Shown here one piece after another: positions 17,890 to 26,581 of a stretch of 64,000 nucleotides of DNA. A program made the position numbers and the translations under genes. The notes beneath the pieces were generated by a model. The model saw only the letters and a list, made by a program, of their open reading frames with translations. It had not been told where the DNA came from and did no database searches. Every line of letters begins with the position of its first letter. The first letter of the stretch is position 1. Origin of the DNA: Pedobacter cryophilus (GTDB taxonomy: Bacteria; Bacteroidota; Bacteroidia; Sphingobacteriales; Sphingobacteriaceae); assembly GCF_005116455.1 (NCBI RefSeq), contig NZ_SWBP01000004.1:124001-188000 (forward strand), written 5' to 3'.

Positions 17890-18090
17890 TTTTAGCCGGG
17901 TCTCTCACAGAGGACCCTGCGTTTTTATTTGCCGCTCAAGGCACTTTTTCCATTACGGATAAGCGGAGAGAATGGGAAAAGCGGATTTGTAAATCCTTAT
18001 TATTTATGAGTTCGAGATGCGCAAAAGCTAACATCTCGAACAGCTCGAGTGATCCGGAAAAAGGAACACTGAAACATGAATGGGAATAAG
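17890..18090. repeat. Composite intergenic repeat
   Basis: Contains GGGTCTCTCACAGAGGACCC (a hairpin), AAGCGGAGAGAATGG, the GCGGATTTGTAAATCC unit and a GGAACACTGAAACATGAATG end. A diverged relative is at 19270-19395. A 76-codon frame through it is made entirely of repeat sequence. The rest of the 450-bp gap (17786-18233) shows no gene. Confidence 0.7.
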
Positions 18091-18233
18091 GTGATTAGTT
18101 GATCTCTTATTTGAATATTAATTTGTAAAAGGGCGCTTTAGCTTATTTAAAAACGCAATTTATACAAAAACAAAGTATTTTAGCCACTTTAATTATATTC
18201 ATCCCTAAATTAGACTCGAATATTTATTTCCAA

Positions 18234-18947
18234 TTGATGACCCTAAAAAATGTAATTTTTACTGTTTGCTTTTCAATGATTGCAAGCTTAGGCTTTAGCC
18301 AAACCAAATCTATAATGATGTTTGACGGAAAAACGCTCAAAGGTTGGGAAGGCGATTTAACTTATTGGAGGGTGGAGAATGGAAAAATTATAGGAGAAAT
18401 TACTCCCGAAACCATCATCAAAACAAACACTTTCTTGATATGGAAAGGTAAGGCCCCAAAGGATTTTGATTTTTCGGTTGATTATAAAATATCGGCTAGA
18501 GGAAATAGTGGAGTAAACTACCGCAGTACCAGAGTAGATAGCCTGCCATTTGCTTTAAAAGGTTATCAAGCAGATATTGACGGAAAAGACAAATATAACT
18601 TGGGCTACCCAAGGCATACCGGGCAAAATTATGAAGAACGTGGTCGCCAGTTTTTAGCTACCCGAGGGCAAAGAACCTTAATTGAAACCGGTAAAGCACC
18701 ATTATTTATAGATAGCACTGGTACTCGCACCAAATTACTTCAGCATATTCATTTCGATGGATGGAACACCTTACGTATTATTGCTAAAGGAAATGTTTTA
18801 AAACACTACATTAATGGAATGTTGATGAGCGAGGTGACAGATGATGATGAGTTAAACAGCAGAGGCAAAGGTTTGATTGGCGTACAGGTTCATGTTGGGC
18901 CACCCATGACTATTGAATACAAAAATTTTATACTCAAAAAGTTGTAA
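18234..18947 (+). CDS. DUF1080 family (3-keto-disaccharide hydrolase-like) secreted protein
   Basis: A 237-residue secreted protein with a signal peptide ending near LGFSQ. MMFDGKTLKGWEGDLTYWRV, the DFDFSVDYKISARGNSGVNY core and the C-terminal GLIGVQVHVGPPMTIEYKNF are diagnostic of DUF1080, a concanavalin-like lectin/glucanase fold seen in 3-keto-glycoside hydrolases. The likely role is periplasmic glycan processing. The second Met could also be the start (MTLKNV). Confidence 0.9.
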   Translation: MMTLKNVIFTVCFSMIASLGFSQTKSIMMFDGKTLKGWEGDLTYWRVENGKIIGEITPETIIKTNTFLIWKGKAPKDFDFSVDYKISARGNSGVNYRSTRVDSLPFALKGYQADIDGKDKYNLGYPRHTGQNYEERGRQFLATRGQRTLIETGKAPLFIDSTGTRTKLLQHIHFDGWNTLRIIAKGNVLKHYINGMLMSEVTDDDELNSRGKGLIGVQVHVGPPMTIEYKNFILKKL

Positions 18948-18959
18948 TTAGAGGTGATA

Positions 18960-19400
18960 TATAAAGAGTTTTTAAATCCTTGTTATTTATAAGTTAGAGA
19001 TGCGTAAAAAGCTAATGTCAAGAACAGCGGGTTTTATTTGCTTTAGCGTCATATTTCTAAAATCATTAAAGTGAGGTTAACAGATGCGGCTAAAGCCAAT
19101 TGCGTAAATTAATTGTTTTATCAGTTGCTTAAAAGCAACGGTAATAAATGTATGGTGGTTGAAAATATTGCTAATTGTACAATCAAATATTTATTTCAGT
19201 TGGCTTTAGCCAACTGACTAGGTTATGAATTTCATGTGCTTTAGCACCATTTATAGGGGCTATGTTTTTTGTCTCGTCTCTCGCAGAGAACCCTACGTTT
19301 TATTTGACGATTAGCCATTCTCCATTGCTGAGAAACGGACGGAATGGAAAAAGCGGATTTTTAAATCCTTCTTCCGAGGAGACTACGGGCAGAATGGTTT
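18960..19400. repeat. Repeat-filled gap: family copies and GGCTAAAGCC hairpins
   Basis: Holds a copy of the GTAAATCC/GAGATGCG repeat at 18967-19032, then GGCTAAAGCCAA and TTGGCTTTAGCCAA words between 19085 and 19215 and CTTTAGCACC near 19240, and a TCTCGCAGAGAACCC copy near 19275. No coding frame is credible here. Confidence 0.65.
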
Positions 19401-19401
19401 T

Positions 19402-19836
19402 TTATTCTTCAAGTAGTTTTTCGTTTAACTGATTCTCCACAAACTCTTGTTGTCGTTTGTTTTTGTAATCAAACCATTGATCTCTAAAGTCACTTGAATT
19501 ATCAATGACGAACTTAAATTCTCTGAATGGCTTTTTCTTATCCAATGCTTCAAGGAGTTTGTTCTGAAGGAATTTGTTTTCTGTTAACTGTTCGGCAAAG
19601 TCCTCCATAAATTCAAATGCTTCGTTTGAAGTCCATTTTTTTATTTGGCAATAGTCAGTAGCGTTATTTTCTAAAATTTCCATTTCACTTTCCCATCCTT
19701 CATTATCAATGTCGGATAAAGCTTCCTCGTCTGGGATAAAAAGAAGGTGACCAGTTTTTTTGTGAAAATAGGCGCAAAGACCGCAGTCAAGCTCTTCAGC
19801 AATTTCTTTTATGTTTTTAGATGTAAAAGAGACCAT
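19402..19836 (-). CDS. UPF0158 family protein
   Basis: A 144-residue acidic cytoplasmic protein. The opening IKEIAEELDCGLCAYFHKKT, the acidic middle, KPFREFKFVID and RDQWFDYKNKRQQEFVE correspond to UPF0158, whose function is unknown. It is probably monocistronic, with repeats on one side and an AT-rich gap on the other. Confidence 0.82.
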   Translation of the reverse strand: MVSFTSKNIKEIAEELDCGLCAYFHKKTGHLLFIPDEEALSDIDNEGWESEMEILENNATDYCQIKKWTSNEAFEFMEDFAEQLTENKFLQNKLLEALDKKKPFREFKFVIDNSSDFRDQWFDYKNKRQQEFVENQLNEKLLEE

Positions 19837-20067
19837 ATTTTTTTCTTGTTTATCAAAATTAGAAAAAAAATATTTTTTTGTAAAACGGTGTTGTAATTTG
19901 ATTCGGGGTATTTTTTTGATGTTAAAACAAAAGCTGTTGAGGTTAACTTGTTTTTTAAAACCCTCGAATTTGAGGAGGTTAAAATTTGAATTGTAAATGG
20001 GTTACCAAAAGCTTAGTAGTTCTATTGTGTTTTTTTGTCGGGTCTCTTGCTTGGGATGATGAAATGG

Positions 20068-20133
20068 GGAGGAATCTCAACAAAGGGTTTCCGAGAAAAC
20101 AGGGGAATGCTTGTTGAGATTTCTCCTTTTTTT
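20068..20133. terminator. Long-stem terminator
   Basis: GGAGGAATCTCAACAA pairs with TTGTTGAGATTTCTCC (one mismatch) across a 27-base loop, followed by T7. It lies downstream of the GerW-like gene. The remaining sequence of the 19837-20153 gap shows no gene. Confidence 0.65.
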
Positions 20134-20153
20134 GATGAAGGTGAAGGGATGAT

Positions 20154-20540
20154 TTACACTTCTACTTCTTCTTTTTTCTTGTTTCTATCTAAATAGGTGG
20201 TCATTAAATCGGGAATTTTTTCAAAAACGGCGCTCATTCCTTTGTTTGCATGGGAGGTGATGAATTGGATTTCGTCGCCACGGGTGACTAAGAACCCAAC
20301 TGGGCTGATGCCCATACCAGCTCCGGCACCTGCGCCACCGCCTTCGCCCTCGGCATTTGATTTGTCCATGGCTTTTCCTTTTCCTTCGCCGCCACCACCA
20401 CCAAAGCCTAAACCTACCGACATCACGGGTACGCAACTGAATTCGCCCAATTTAAATTCGGTGCCAATGATGGTTTCTATTTTTGTTTCTGACTTTAAAA
20501 ATTCAGTAATTTTTTCCATTGTTTCATTTAAGTAGTTCAT
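20154..20540 (-). CDS. GerW/YtfJ family protein
   Basis: A 128-residue protein: helical N-terminus, a strand block with IIGTEFKLGEFSCVPVMSVG, a very glycine-rich central region with GGAGAGAGMGISPVGFLV, and IQFITSHANKGMSAVFEKIP. This is the GerW (YtfJ) family, known in spore formers for germination. Here it occurs in a non-spore-forming phylum, next to a DUF2953-like membrane protein, the same partner as B. subtilis YtfI. Confidence 0.88.
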   Translation of the reverse strand: MNYLNETMEKITEFLKSETKIETIIGTEFKLGEFSCVPVMSVGLGFGGGGGEGKGKAMDKSNAEGEGGGAGAGAGMGISPVGFLVTRGDEIQFITSHANKGMSAVFEKIPDLMTTYLDRNKKKEEVEV

Positions 20541-20571
20541 GATTTTTGTTTTTAAAGATTAATTGATTGTG

Positions 20572-21075
20572 TTATTTATTAAAAAGATAGGCCCAAATAA
20601 TACGAGCCATAGTGTTTTCTATTTGGAGATTGATTTGGTTTTGCCCAACAAAATTGATGTGGAATTGCTTTTTAGAGACTCGGCTTAAGCCATAAAACAC
20701 CGGAAAAAGAGCGGCATTCCACCTTACGTTTTCAAAATCGAGATTGATGTAGCAGGTATTAATTTTAAAGCTGTTAATGATAGATTTTAGCTTGCTGAAA
20801 GAGAAATATTTGCTTTTGCTTGTTTTTCGTTTTTTGACTTCCGTTTTTTCTTTTTTAGTTGTTGGAGCTAATAAATCGATTTTCTTTTTCCATCCGGCAA
20901 CTTTAATTTTTAAGAATAAGGTACGGTTGGCCATTTGTATTTCTGCGGTAGCTATTTTATGAAATCTTAGTCTTAGCCTGTTTACAGTGCTGTTGGCTTC
21001 TAAATAAAAGGGCGCAAAAAGTAAATAGCTGAAAATGATCGTAAATATTGAAAGTAGGAGAAGCAGCCACATCAT
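20572..21075 (-). CDS. DUF2953-like single-span membrane protein
   Basis: A 167-residue protein with an N-terminal membrane anchor (residues 1-25), a lysine-rich linker around 75-90, and a C-terminal domain with INTCYINLDFENVRWNAALF and FHINFVGQNQINLQIEN. This resembles DUF2953 (YtfI). The adjacent GerW gene 31 bases downstream supports the pairing; both are probably in one operon and form a membrane-associated unit of unknown function. Confidence 0.65.
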   Translation of the reverse strand: MMWLLLLLSIFTIIFSYLLFAPFYLEANSTVNRLRLRFHKIATAEIQMANRTLFLKIKVAGWKKKIDLLAPTTKKEKTEVKKRKTSKSKYFSFSKLKSIINSFKINTCYINLDFENVRWNAALFPVFYGLSRVSKKQFHINFVGQNQINLQIENTMARIIWAYLFNK

Positions 21076-21184
21076 TTCGTTTCTTTTTGGTGCAGCAAAA
21101 TTAGGTTGGAAATTGTGGGGAGAAGATGACGGTGGTTAGGTGAGGGAGTGAAGTTTGTTTTGTTTAGATGCTTTTGCACATGGT

Positions 21185-21815
21185 AATCCCCAAACGCTCA
21201 AGGCTTTCCGTCCCTAATGGCGGGACAAGCCTAGTTCTTTTTTCTTGATAAAAAAGTAACCAAAAAATCAAGGCTGATGAATATTTGATCAGTAAGGCTC
21301 AATAAATCTTAAAGCGCAAACCGAAGCCGTGGGAATGGCAGTGAATTAACAAAGTTTTATGCACCACTCGTCGGAGTGCTGAGTGTACTGCTTAAATCAA
21401 GTTTCTACAAAAGATTTATTGGACTTCCTTTCCAAATCTTCATAGGCCATCCTTGCGACGTCGCTCTGCAAAATGGCCTTGCGACGTTGCTCTGCATAAA
21501 TACTTTGCAAAGGCACAATCTTAATAGGAATAGTAAATTTCAAAATTAACATCAGAACACCTAGCACTAACCATTCATAACCGACTAAATTCCGCATTGG
21601 CGATTGCGGGTAGCATTGAAGAAATATTTGCAGAACCTTTCGTAGCAATCGGCGCCTGCCTGCCGGCAGGTAGCGGTGGCTTTTTGGTCCTTTTCAGCTA
21701 AAGGAAAAGGACTAGGCCTCCGCGGCTAATGAGCGGCAAGAATATAAATTATAATAGTAAATTTCAATTAAACTATTAAAGCACAAACGCTCAAGGCTTT
21801 ACATCCCTCATTATG
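21185..21815. repeat. ~600 bp interspersed non-coding repeat, copy C
   Basis: Shares the block order of copies A and B: AACGCTCAAGGCTTTCCGTC, AGTAACCAAAAAATCAAGGC, AAACCGAAGCCGTGGGAATG, GGCGATTGCGG, a GCCTGCCTGCCGGCAGGTAG insertion and GGACTAGGCCTCCGCGGC. A partial new start (AACGCTCAAGGCTTTACATC) follows at 21785. This fills the gene-less gap 21076-21819; the 83-codon frame at 21397-21648 is repeat sequence. Confidence 0.8.
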
Positions 21816-21819
21816 GTGG

Positions 21820-22182
21820 CTAACTTTCTAAAGCACTTTTCTCTTTCACTAACAAATAATAATCATGCTCTAATTTAAGATAACCAAATTCGTAACAAAA
21901 CTTATAAACGTCGCCTTTTTGGTTGGTATAGGTGTGGGTGAAATATTTAAAGTTGAAACTCAGTTGCGTAAATTTTACACCCGAAACTTTTGTCTTTCCA
22001 TCGGGATTAAGTTTTTCTAATACTTTACGATTTTTAAGTAAAATGGTGTTGATGGTTTTAATTTGGGTAGGATGATCGGTCTTAATCTTATTGTTATAAT
22101 TACTTCGACATTGATCATCGCAAAACTTTTTATCAGCCCGTCCTTTTATTGCTGATTTACAATCTAAACATGTTTTATTCAT
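21820..22182 (-). CDS. Small zinc-ribbon protein
   Basis: A 120-residue protein whose N-terminus carries CLDCKSAIKGRADKKFCDDQ followed by CRSNYNN, a four-cysteine zinc ribbon with C-x2-C and C-x3-C spacing. The rest has no recognised motif. Such proteins occur widely in Bacteroidetes without assigned function; the ribbon suggests nucleic-acid or protein binding. It is divergent from ssb across a palindrome. Confidence 0.75.
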   Translation of the reverse strand: MNKTCLDCKSAIKGRADKKFCDDQCRSNYNNKIKTDHPTQIKTINTILLKNRKVLEKLNPDGKTKVSGVKFTQLSFNFKYFTHTYTNQKGDVYKFCYEFGYLKLEHDYYLLVKEKSALES

Positions 22183-22236
22183 AAGGTGCTGTTTTAAAGG
22201 GTTTAATGATAGATAAATCTAATGATAATTTGTTGA

Positions 22237-22266
22237 TATCCGTATATATCCGTTTATATACGGATA
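22237..22266. promoter_or_regulatory. Inverted repeat between zinc-ribbon gene and ssb
   Basis: TATCCGTATATA and TATATACGGATA are exact complements around six bases. Extra TATCCG words lie nearby (22247, 22279), giving up to four half-sites. It is located 55 bases from the zinc-ribbon start and 112 from ssb, a plausible operator for one or both. Confidence 0.55.
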
Positions 22267-22378
22267 TACACGATTAATATCCGACTAATTTTTTCGACTC
22301 TTCACACCTTTGTATCGTCGGTTGGCAATGAAGTCAACTGGTCGTTAATCAAGTGTTTACATTTTAATTTTTAAGATC

Positions 22379-22717
22379 ATGAGTAATTTAAGAAACAGCG
22401 TAAAATTGATAGGCTTTTTAGGCAGCGCACCAGAAGTAAAAGAATTATCAAAAACTAAAAAAGTAGCAAGAATGAATATTGCTACTAATGACAGCTACAA
22501 AAACGATAAAGGCGAAAAAGTAGAAGAAACGCAATGGCATTCTTTAGTATTATGGGATAAACAGGCAGATATTGCAGCTAAATATTTAACTAAAGGAAGC
22601 GAAGTGGCGGTTGAGGGTAAACTAACCAGCAGAAGTTACACAGATAAAGAAGGAGTGAAGCGTTACATTACCGAAATTGTGGTAAGTGAGTTTTTAATGT
22701 TAGGAAAAAAGGCTTAG
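22379..22717 (+). CDS. ssb: Short single-stranded DNA-binding protein
   Basis: A 112-residue OB-fold SSB: SVKLIGFLGSAPEVKEL, ETQWHSLVLWDKQADIAAKY and LTKGSEVAVEGKL are typical. It lacks the flexible linker and acidic C-terminal tip of housekeeping SSB, so it would not recruit partners by that tail. It is probably a second, specialised SSB (for example competence or repair). It has its own terminator. Confidence 0.93.
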   Translation: MSNLRNSVKLIGFLGSAPEVKELSKTKKVARMNIATNDSYKNDKGEKVEETQWHSLVLWDKQADIAAKYLTKGSEVAVEGKLTSRSYTDKEGVKRYITEIVVSEFLMLGKKA

Positions 22718-22740
22718 TAATTTAACCCTGATAGGAATAA

Positions 22741-22805
22741 AAAATGTCTGGAATTCTGGATTTGCCTAGGGCATGATCTTCTAAAAATTCCAGACATTTT
22801 TTTAT
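22741..22805. terminator. Intrinsic terminator
   Basis: AAAATGTCTGGAATT and its exact complement flank 30 bases, with T7 after the right arm, between ssb and the convergent Met/His-rich gene. Confidence 0.8.
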
Positions 22806-22812
22806 CTACTCT

Positions 22813-23265
22813 TTAGTTTTTTGGTGGGGGAGGAGGTCCTTTCTTACCATCACGTGGCATCATTTTTTTATCGCCAAGTTTAGGGTGAGATTTTAAGAAT
22901 TTCTCGTATTGATCTTTAGTTAAAATGGATTTGAGTTGCTCGTTTTTCTGATTTTTCATTTTCTCCATTTCAGCTTGATGTTTTTCATGCATCGCTTCCA
23001 TTTCGGCCATGTGTTTTTCATGCATTTTATCCATTTCTGGTTTCATGCTTTCTTCCATTTTTTTCCAATCGGCAACTTGTTTATCGGTTAAACCTAAATC
23101 AGTTTTAAGCTTATCAAAATTAGGTTGATGCATTTTCATCATTCCTCCCATTTTCATGCTATCTTTTTGATGCATCATCATCTTTTTGTGCTTCATGCTG
23201 TCTTGCTGTGCATAACTCCCAAAGCCTAGCCCCAGAAATAAAATCATTCCAATTATTTTTTTCAT
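22813..23265 (-). CDS. Periplasmic Met/His-rich Spy/CpxP-like protein
   Basis: A 150-residue secreted protein with a signal peptide ending GSYAQ. It is unusually rich in Met, His and Lys (KHKKMMMHQKDSMKMGGMMK), followed by a helix with LGLTDKQVADWKKMEESMKP and repeated EMEAMHEKHQAEMEKMK, and a proline tail. The LTDKQ...LTKDQYEKF pattern is that of Spy/CpxP or DUF4890-like stress chaperones; Met/His richness suggests copper or other metal binding. Confidence 0.72.
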   Translation of the reverse strand: MKKIIGMILFLGLGFGSYAQQDSMKHKKMMMHQKDSMKMGGMMKMHQPNFDKLKTDLGLTDKQVADWKKMEESMKPEMDKMHEKHMAEMEAMHEKHQAEMEKMKNQKNEQLKSILTKDQYEKFLKSHPKLGDKKMMPRDGKKGPPPPPKN

Positions 23266-23475
23266 GCTTTCTGTTTTTTTTAATTTCTTTTTGTTTTTAC
23301 TACTTTTTGTTAGATGCTTTTAGACAACAAAACTTGTGCTAAAGAGTAAGTATTTTTTATTTAAGATTATTTTTAATGATTTTTAAGATGCGATACATTT
23401 TTGATAAATGAAAAATAATTTTTTTTACCACAGCTTTGCCTAACAAAAAATGTTAAATGCTTAATTGATAAATAA

Positions 23476-23967
23476 TTACTTAGAAAAGGAGAAGTTCGAA
23501 CGATCGTATGTGCCAGGAGAAGCGTGATCGCCTTCTTTAAAAGAGAAATTAACAAAATTAATTCCGGGAATTTGGGTGTAAGAATAGGTGACTTCGGCCA
23601 TAAATATTTGGCCACCCATACTTCCGCTGCTTTGGGTTAGGAATTCTGCATCCAAAATTTTCACAAAAGCAGTATCGTTTTGTTGTTTGATCCAAACAAT
23701 TTTTATTTCTGGATATTTTCTTACTAAAGCCTCGGTTACGTTGCTTGAATCTAACTCTTGAGTAGTGACCTCTTCATTTTGAACCAATTTCATTTTTTGA
23801 GAAGTAGAATCTGTAACCACCGACCATGGCACATCGGCAATTTGAGTAGGTTTTTCTGTGCTAATTAAGTTGTCAGTGGTGGTTGTTGACGAAGAAGTTT
23901 TTGGGTCTTGATTACAAGCCATTAATACTGTTAACACTAAAATTAAACCGCTAAATTTCTTCATCAT
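23476..23967 (-). CDS. Lipoprotein of unknown function
   Basis: About 163 residues with a lipoprotein signal (VLMAC) and a Ser/Thr-rich linker after the cysteine. The body has no recognised motif; DTAFVKILDAEFLTQSSGS and the strand-rich C-terminus suggest a small beta domain. The frame is open to 23988, but the Met pair at 23967 avoids overlap with the SDR gene and gives a standard signal peptide. Confidence 0.7.
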   Translation of the reverse strand: MMKKFSGLILVLTVLMACNQDPKTSSSTTTTDNLISTEKPTQIADVPWSVVTDSTSQKMKLVQNEEVTTQELDSSNVTEALVRKYPEIKIVWIKQQNDTAFVKILDAEFLTQSSGSMGGQIFMAEVTYSYTQIPGINFVNFSFKEGDHASPGTYDRSNFSFSK

Positions 23968-23968
23968 A

Positions 23969-24703
23969 TTAAGGAGTTGTAACCGCAACAGGTAAAATTT
24001 TCCCGTTAAAAAATTGGTGACCTGTTAAAGCAAAATCAGCTACATATTTTCCCATTTCATAGGCTTGTACCGGAGATTCATAACCAGGAAAAGCTTTTTC
24101 TAACATTTCTGTTTGTGCAGATCCTAGCGCTAAACAGTTTACACTTATTTTATCTTCAATCAATTCCTGAGCCAAACATTCGGTTAAATTATGTAGTGCT
24201 GCTTTACTTGCCGAATAAGCCACTAAACCCGGAAATTTAGAACTCCCCTGAAAACCACCCATAGAACCAATGTTTAAAATGTGCGATTTCTTGTCCAAAT
24301 GTGGGAGTAAAGCTTGTATCATTCTAAAATGCCCCAAAACATTACTTTGAAACATTTCGGCCATATCAAATTCTGTTAATTCTTTAAATGGTTTATTAAT
24401 TAAAGCACCCGCATTGTTAATTAATATGTTAAAAGTGCCCCAACGTTGTTGTATAAAGGTTATTAAACCAGCAGGCTCGTCACTTAAAATATCAAAAACT
24501 ATTGGATACAACTTAGCTTCAGGATTTAAGCTCAATACAATTTTTTGTAAGTTTTGAAGCTTTTCTTTATTTCTGGCTAATGCAATTACTTCATGTCCTT
24601 TTAAAGCTAATTCTATTACGGCTTCAAAGCCTATTCCGCTGCTGGCGCCTGTAATTACAATTTTTTGTGAAATAGTTTGATCGTCTAAAGAAGTAGTTTG
24701 CAT
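23969..24703 (-). CDS. Short-chain dehydrogenase/reductase
   Basis: A 244-residue SDR with the NAD(P) motif TGASSGIG, the NNAG motif and the catalytic YSASK. Substrate is unknown. It lies four bases downstream of the aromatic hydroxylase gene; an SDR in that position could recycle the pterin cofactor (dihydropteridine-reductase-like), but sequence motifs alone do not show this. Confidence 0.9.
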   Translation of the reverse strand: MQTTSLDDQTISQKIVITGASSGIGFEAVIELALKGHEVIALARNKEKLQNLQKIVLSLNPEAKLYPIVFDILSDEPAGLITFIQQRWGTFNILINNAGALINKPFKELTEFDMAEMFQSNVLGHFRMIQALLPHLDKKSHILNIGSMGGFQGSSKFPGLVAYSASKAALHNLTECLAQELIEDKISVNCLALGSAQTEMLEKAFPGYESPVQAYEMGKYVADFALTGHQFFNGKILPVAVTTP

Positions 24704-24706
24704 GTT

Positions 24707-26509
24707 TTATTCTTGTATAATTAATTGCGTAACCGGATTTTTTATCAACCCAATACCATCATGAATGAGTTTTTTTAACTCAGGCTCATTAGATGCTTTT
24801 AAGTTGAGGTAATTGTTAATTTCTACCGTTAATTCTTTTTGTAAATGATGTTGTTCTAATATCTCTAAAATTTCTAAAGCACACAACCAATCTTCTCTAA
24901 AATTACTTTTTAATTCTTTAAAAATACCCAACAGCTCCTCAAAACCTTTATCATTGATTCTAATATCTCTCACTTTTTGGTAAAGCTGATGCAAGGTTTT
25001 TACCTCCTTTGGATATTCTATTTTCTTGGTTTGCATTGCAGATACATGAGAAATTTCTTCAAAAGCATCTTTATCAGCGGCACCACAAAATACCGAAACT
25101 ACTTTTTCGCCCACGGCCATGTCGTAAGTTCCCCATTCGGGTTTAAATAAAATATTTTCATTTTCATCTTTAACCGTACAATCCTCAAAACTAATGAGGA
25201 TTATTTTTTGGTCTTTGATTAAGATATTTTTCACTAAACCCGAAACGTTTATGCCGCTCTCAAAAATTAAATTGGTTTTTTCGCCAACAATAATTTGATG
25301 ATGGTTTAGCTCATCTTCTTCAAAATTTTCTAAGGCTTTCGCCGATGTTTTTAACTTTCCAACCGGAGAACTAAATCCGTCTTTATGGTAGTTTTTATCA
25401 TGCCCATTGAGTTGTTTGTTTTGGTTGCTTAAAGCTGATGGTCCGCTGGTTCTGATGAAAAGTAATTCGTCTTTTTTACTTAAGCCAACATCGGTAAAAA
25501 CCCCGGTAATCTGTAAGCCCGATGAATAAACCGCAGTACAAACATTTTTAGATTCTATAGCTTTCAGCACACTTTCAGCACCGCCTTTTCTAAACGACAT
25601 GGTATCGGCGAAAGCCTCTAAAACATCTATTAAATTTTGAAAAGTAGGCGTTACAAAAAGTTGAGGTTGAGGTTTTGTAATATCATAAGAATAATTTACG
25701 GTGTCTAAATTGTACCACAATTTTTTCACATCGGGCTGCATACAGGTGGAGCTTTCGCCGATAGAAGAAAGCAAACCTGCGCCATAAATTTTGGGGTTTT
25801 CTAAAGACCCAATTAAGCCATATTCTACGGTCCACCAATGTAGCCTGCTTAATAAAGCCATTTCAGAGGGGTCGCCTAAATTATCCTGACAGAAAGCTAC
25901 TTTTTGTTCGACTTTTTTAATATCAGCAGGGTGTGCGTTGGCATCTTCTTTTAAAATAGATAAGGTTCTAATGGCTTCATAAAGATCATGATCTTTTGAA
26001 GAAAACATGGCTTTAGCACCTATGGAGCCAAAATAACTTAAATAATTGTTATAATCTGTATCTGCAATTATGGGTGCATGGCCTGCCGATTCGTGGATGA
26101 TATCTGGTGCCGGTGTGTATTCTATGTGTTTAATTTGGCGAATATCTGCTGCAATCACTAAAACATGGTATGATTGATATTCCATAAAAGCCACCGGAGG
26201 TATAAAACCGTCGACTGTTACTGCGCCCCAACCAATTTTACCTAAATGATCATTCATGGTTTGCAAATCAGGAATGTATTCAATATTTAATCCTGCTCGG
26301 TTTAAGCCTTTAATGTATGGGTAATAAGCTACATCTTTTAAATAGCTATAATTTTGGCGCATTACATAGCGCCAAACCGCATGATCTACAGGCGTATAAT
26401 GTTCATAATGTTGAGCTACAATATATTGCTTAAGGTGCTTAGGTAAATTTTTTACCTGAGCGTTATTAAAATCATTAAAAGCATCCATAAGGTTATAAGG
26501 GTTAATCAA
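24707..26509 (-). CDS. Biopterin-dependent aromatic amino acid hydroxylase with long C-terminal extension
   Basis: A 600-residue protein. Residues 1-300 are a hydroxylase catalytic domain: the iron ligands are His139 and His144 in PDIIHESAGH and Glu229 in WWTVEYGL; IYGAGLLSSIGES follows. It would use tetrahydrobiopterin and O2 to hydroxylate phenylalanine, tyrosine or tryptophan. The last ~300 residues are not hydroxylase: they contain strand-rich segments (IFESGINVSGLVKNILIKD) and a helical tail, function unknown. Bacterial PheA-type enzymes are about 270-300 residues, so it is double length. It is co-directional with the SDR gene four bases away. Confidence 0.88.
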   Translation of the reverse strand: MINPYNLMDAFNDFNNAQVKNLPKHLKQYIVAQHYEHYTPVDHAVWRYVMRQNYSYLKDVAYYPYIKGLNRAGLNIEYIPDLQTMNDHLGKIGWGAVTVDGFIPPVAFMEYQSYHVLVIAADIRQIKHIEYTPAPDIIHESAGHAPIIADTDYNNYLSYFGSIGAKAMFSSKDHDLYEAIRTLSILKEDANAHPADIKKVEQKVAFCQDNLGDPSEMALLSRLHWWTVEYGLIGSLENPKIYGAGLLSSIGESSTCMQPDVKKLWYNLDTVNYSYDITKPQPQLFVTPTFQNLIDVLEAFADTMSFRKGGAESVLKAIESKNVCTAVYSSGLQITGVFTDVGLSKKDELLFIRTSGPSALSNQNKQLNGHDKNYHKDGFSSPVGKLKTSAKALENFEEDELNHHQIIVGEKTNLIFESGINVSGLVKNILIKDQKIILISFEDCTVKDENENILFKPEWGTYDMAVGEKVVSVFCGAADKDAFEEISHVSAMQTKKIEYPKEVKTLHQLYQKVRDIRINDKGFEELLGIFKELKSNFREDWLCALEILEILEQHHLQKELTVEINNYLNLKASNEPELKKLIHDGIGLIKNPVTQLIIQE

Positions 26510-26581
26510 TTCAAACTAAAATAAATAAAGAATGAATTGCGAAATTAAGCAAAATATCAGAAGTATATTCTGATATTTTGC

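Noticed and set aside
17859..18089. 76-codon rightward reading frame
   Set aside because: Consists of intergenic repeat sequence found rearranged at other sites; no protein motif.
20197..20535. Proline- or arginine-rich frames opposite or beside the GerW-like gene
   Set aside because: They are shadows of its glycine-rich coding segment.
21397..21648. 83-codon leftward frame in the third long repeat
   Set aside because: The same blocks in copies A and B do not keep the frame.
23373..23615. 80-codon frame overlapping the lipoprotein gene
   Set aside because: Out of frame with a well-supported lipoprotein; begins inside it and has no motif.
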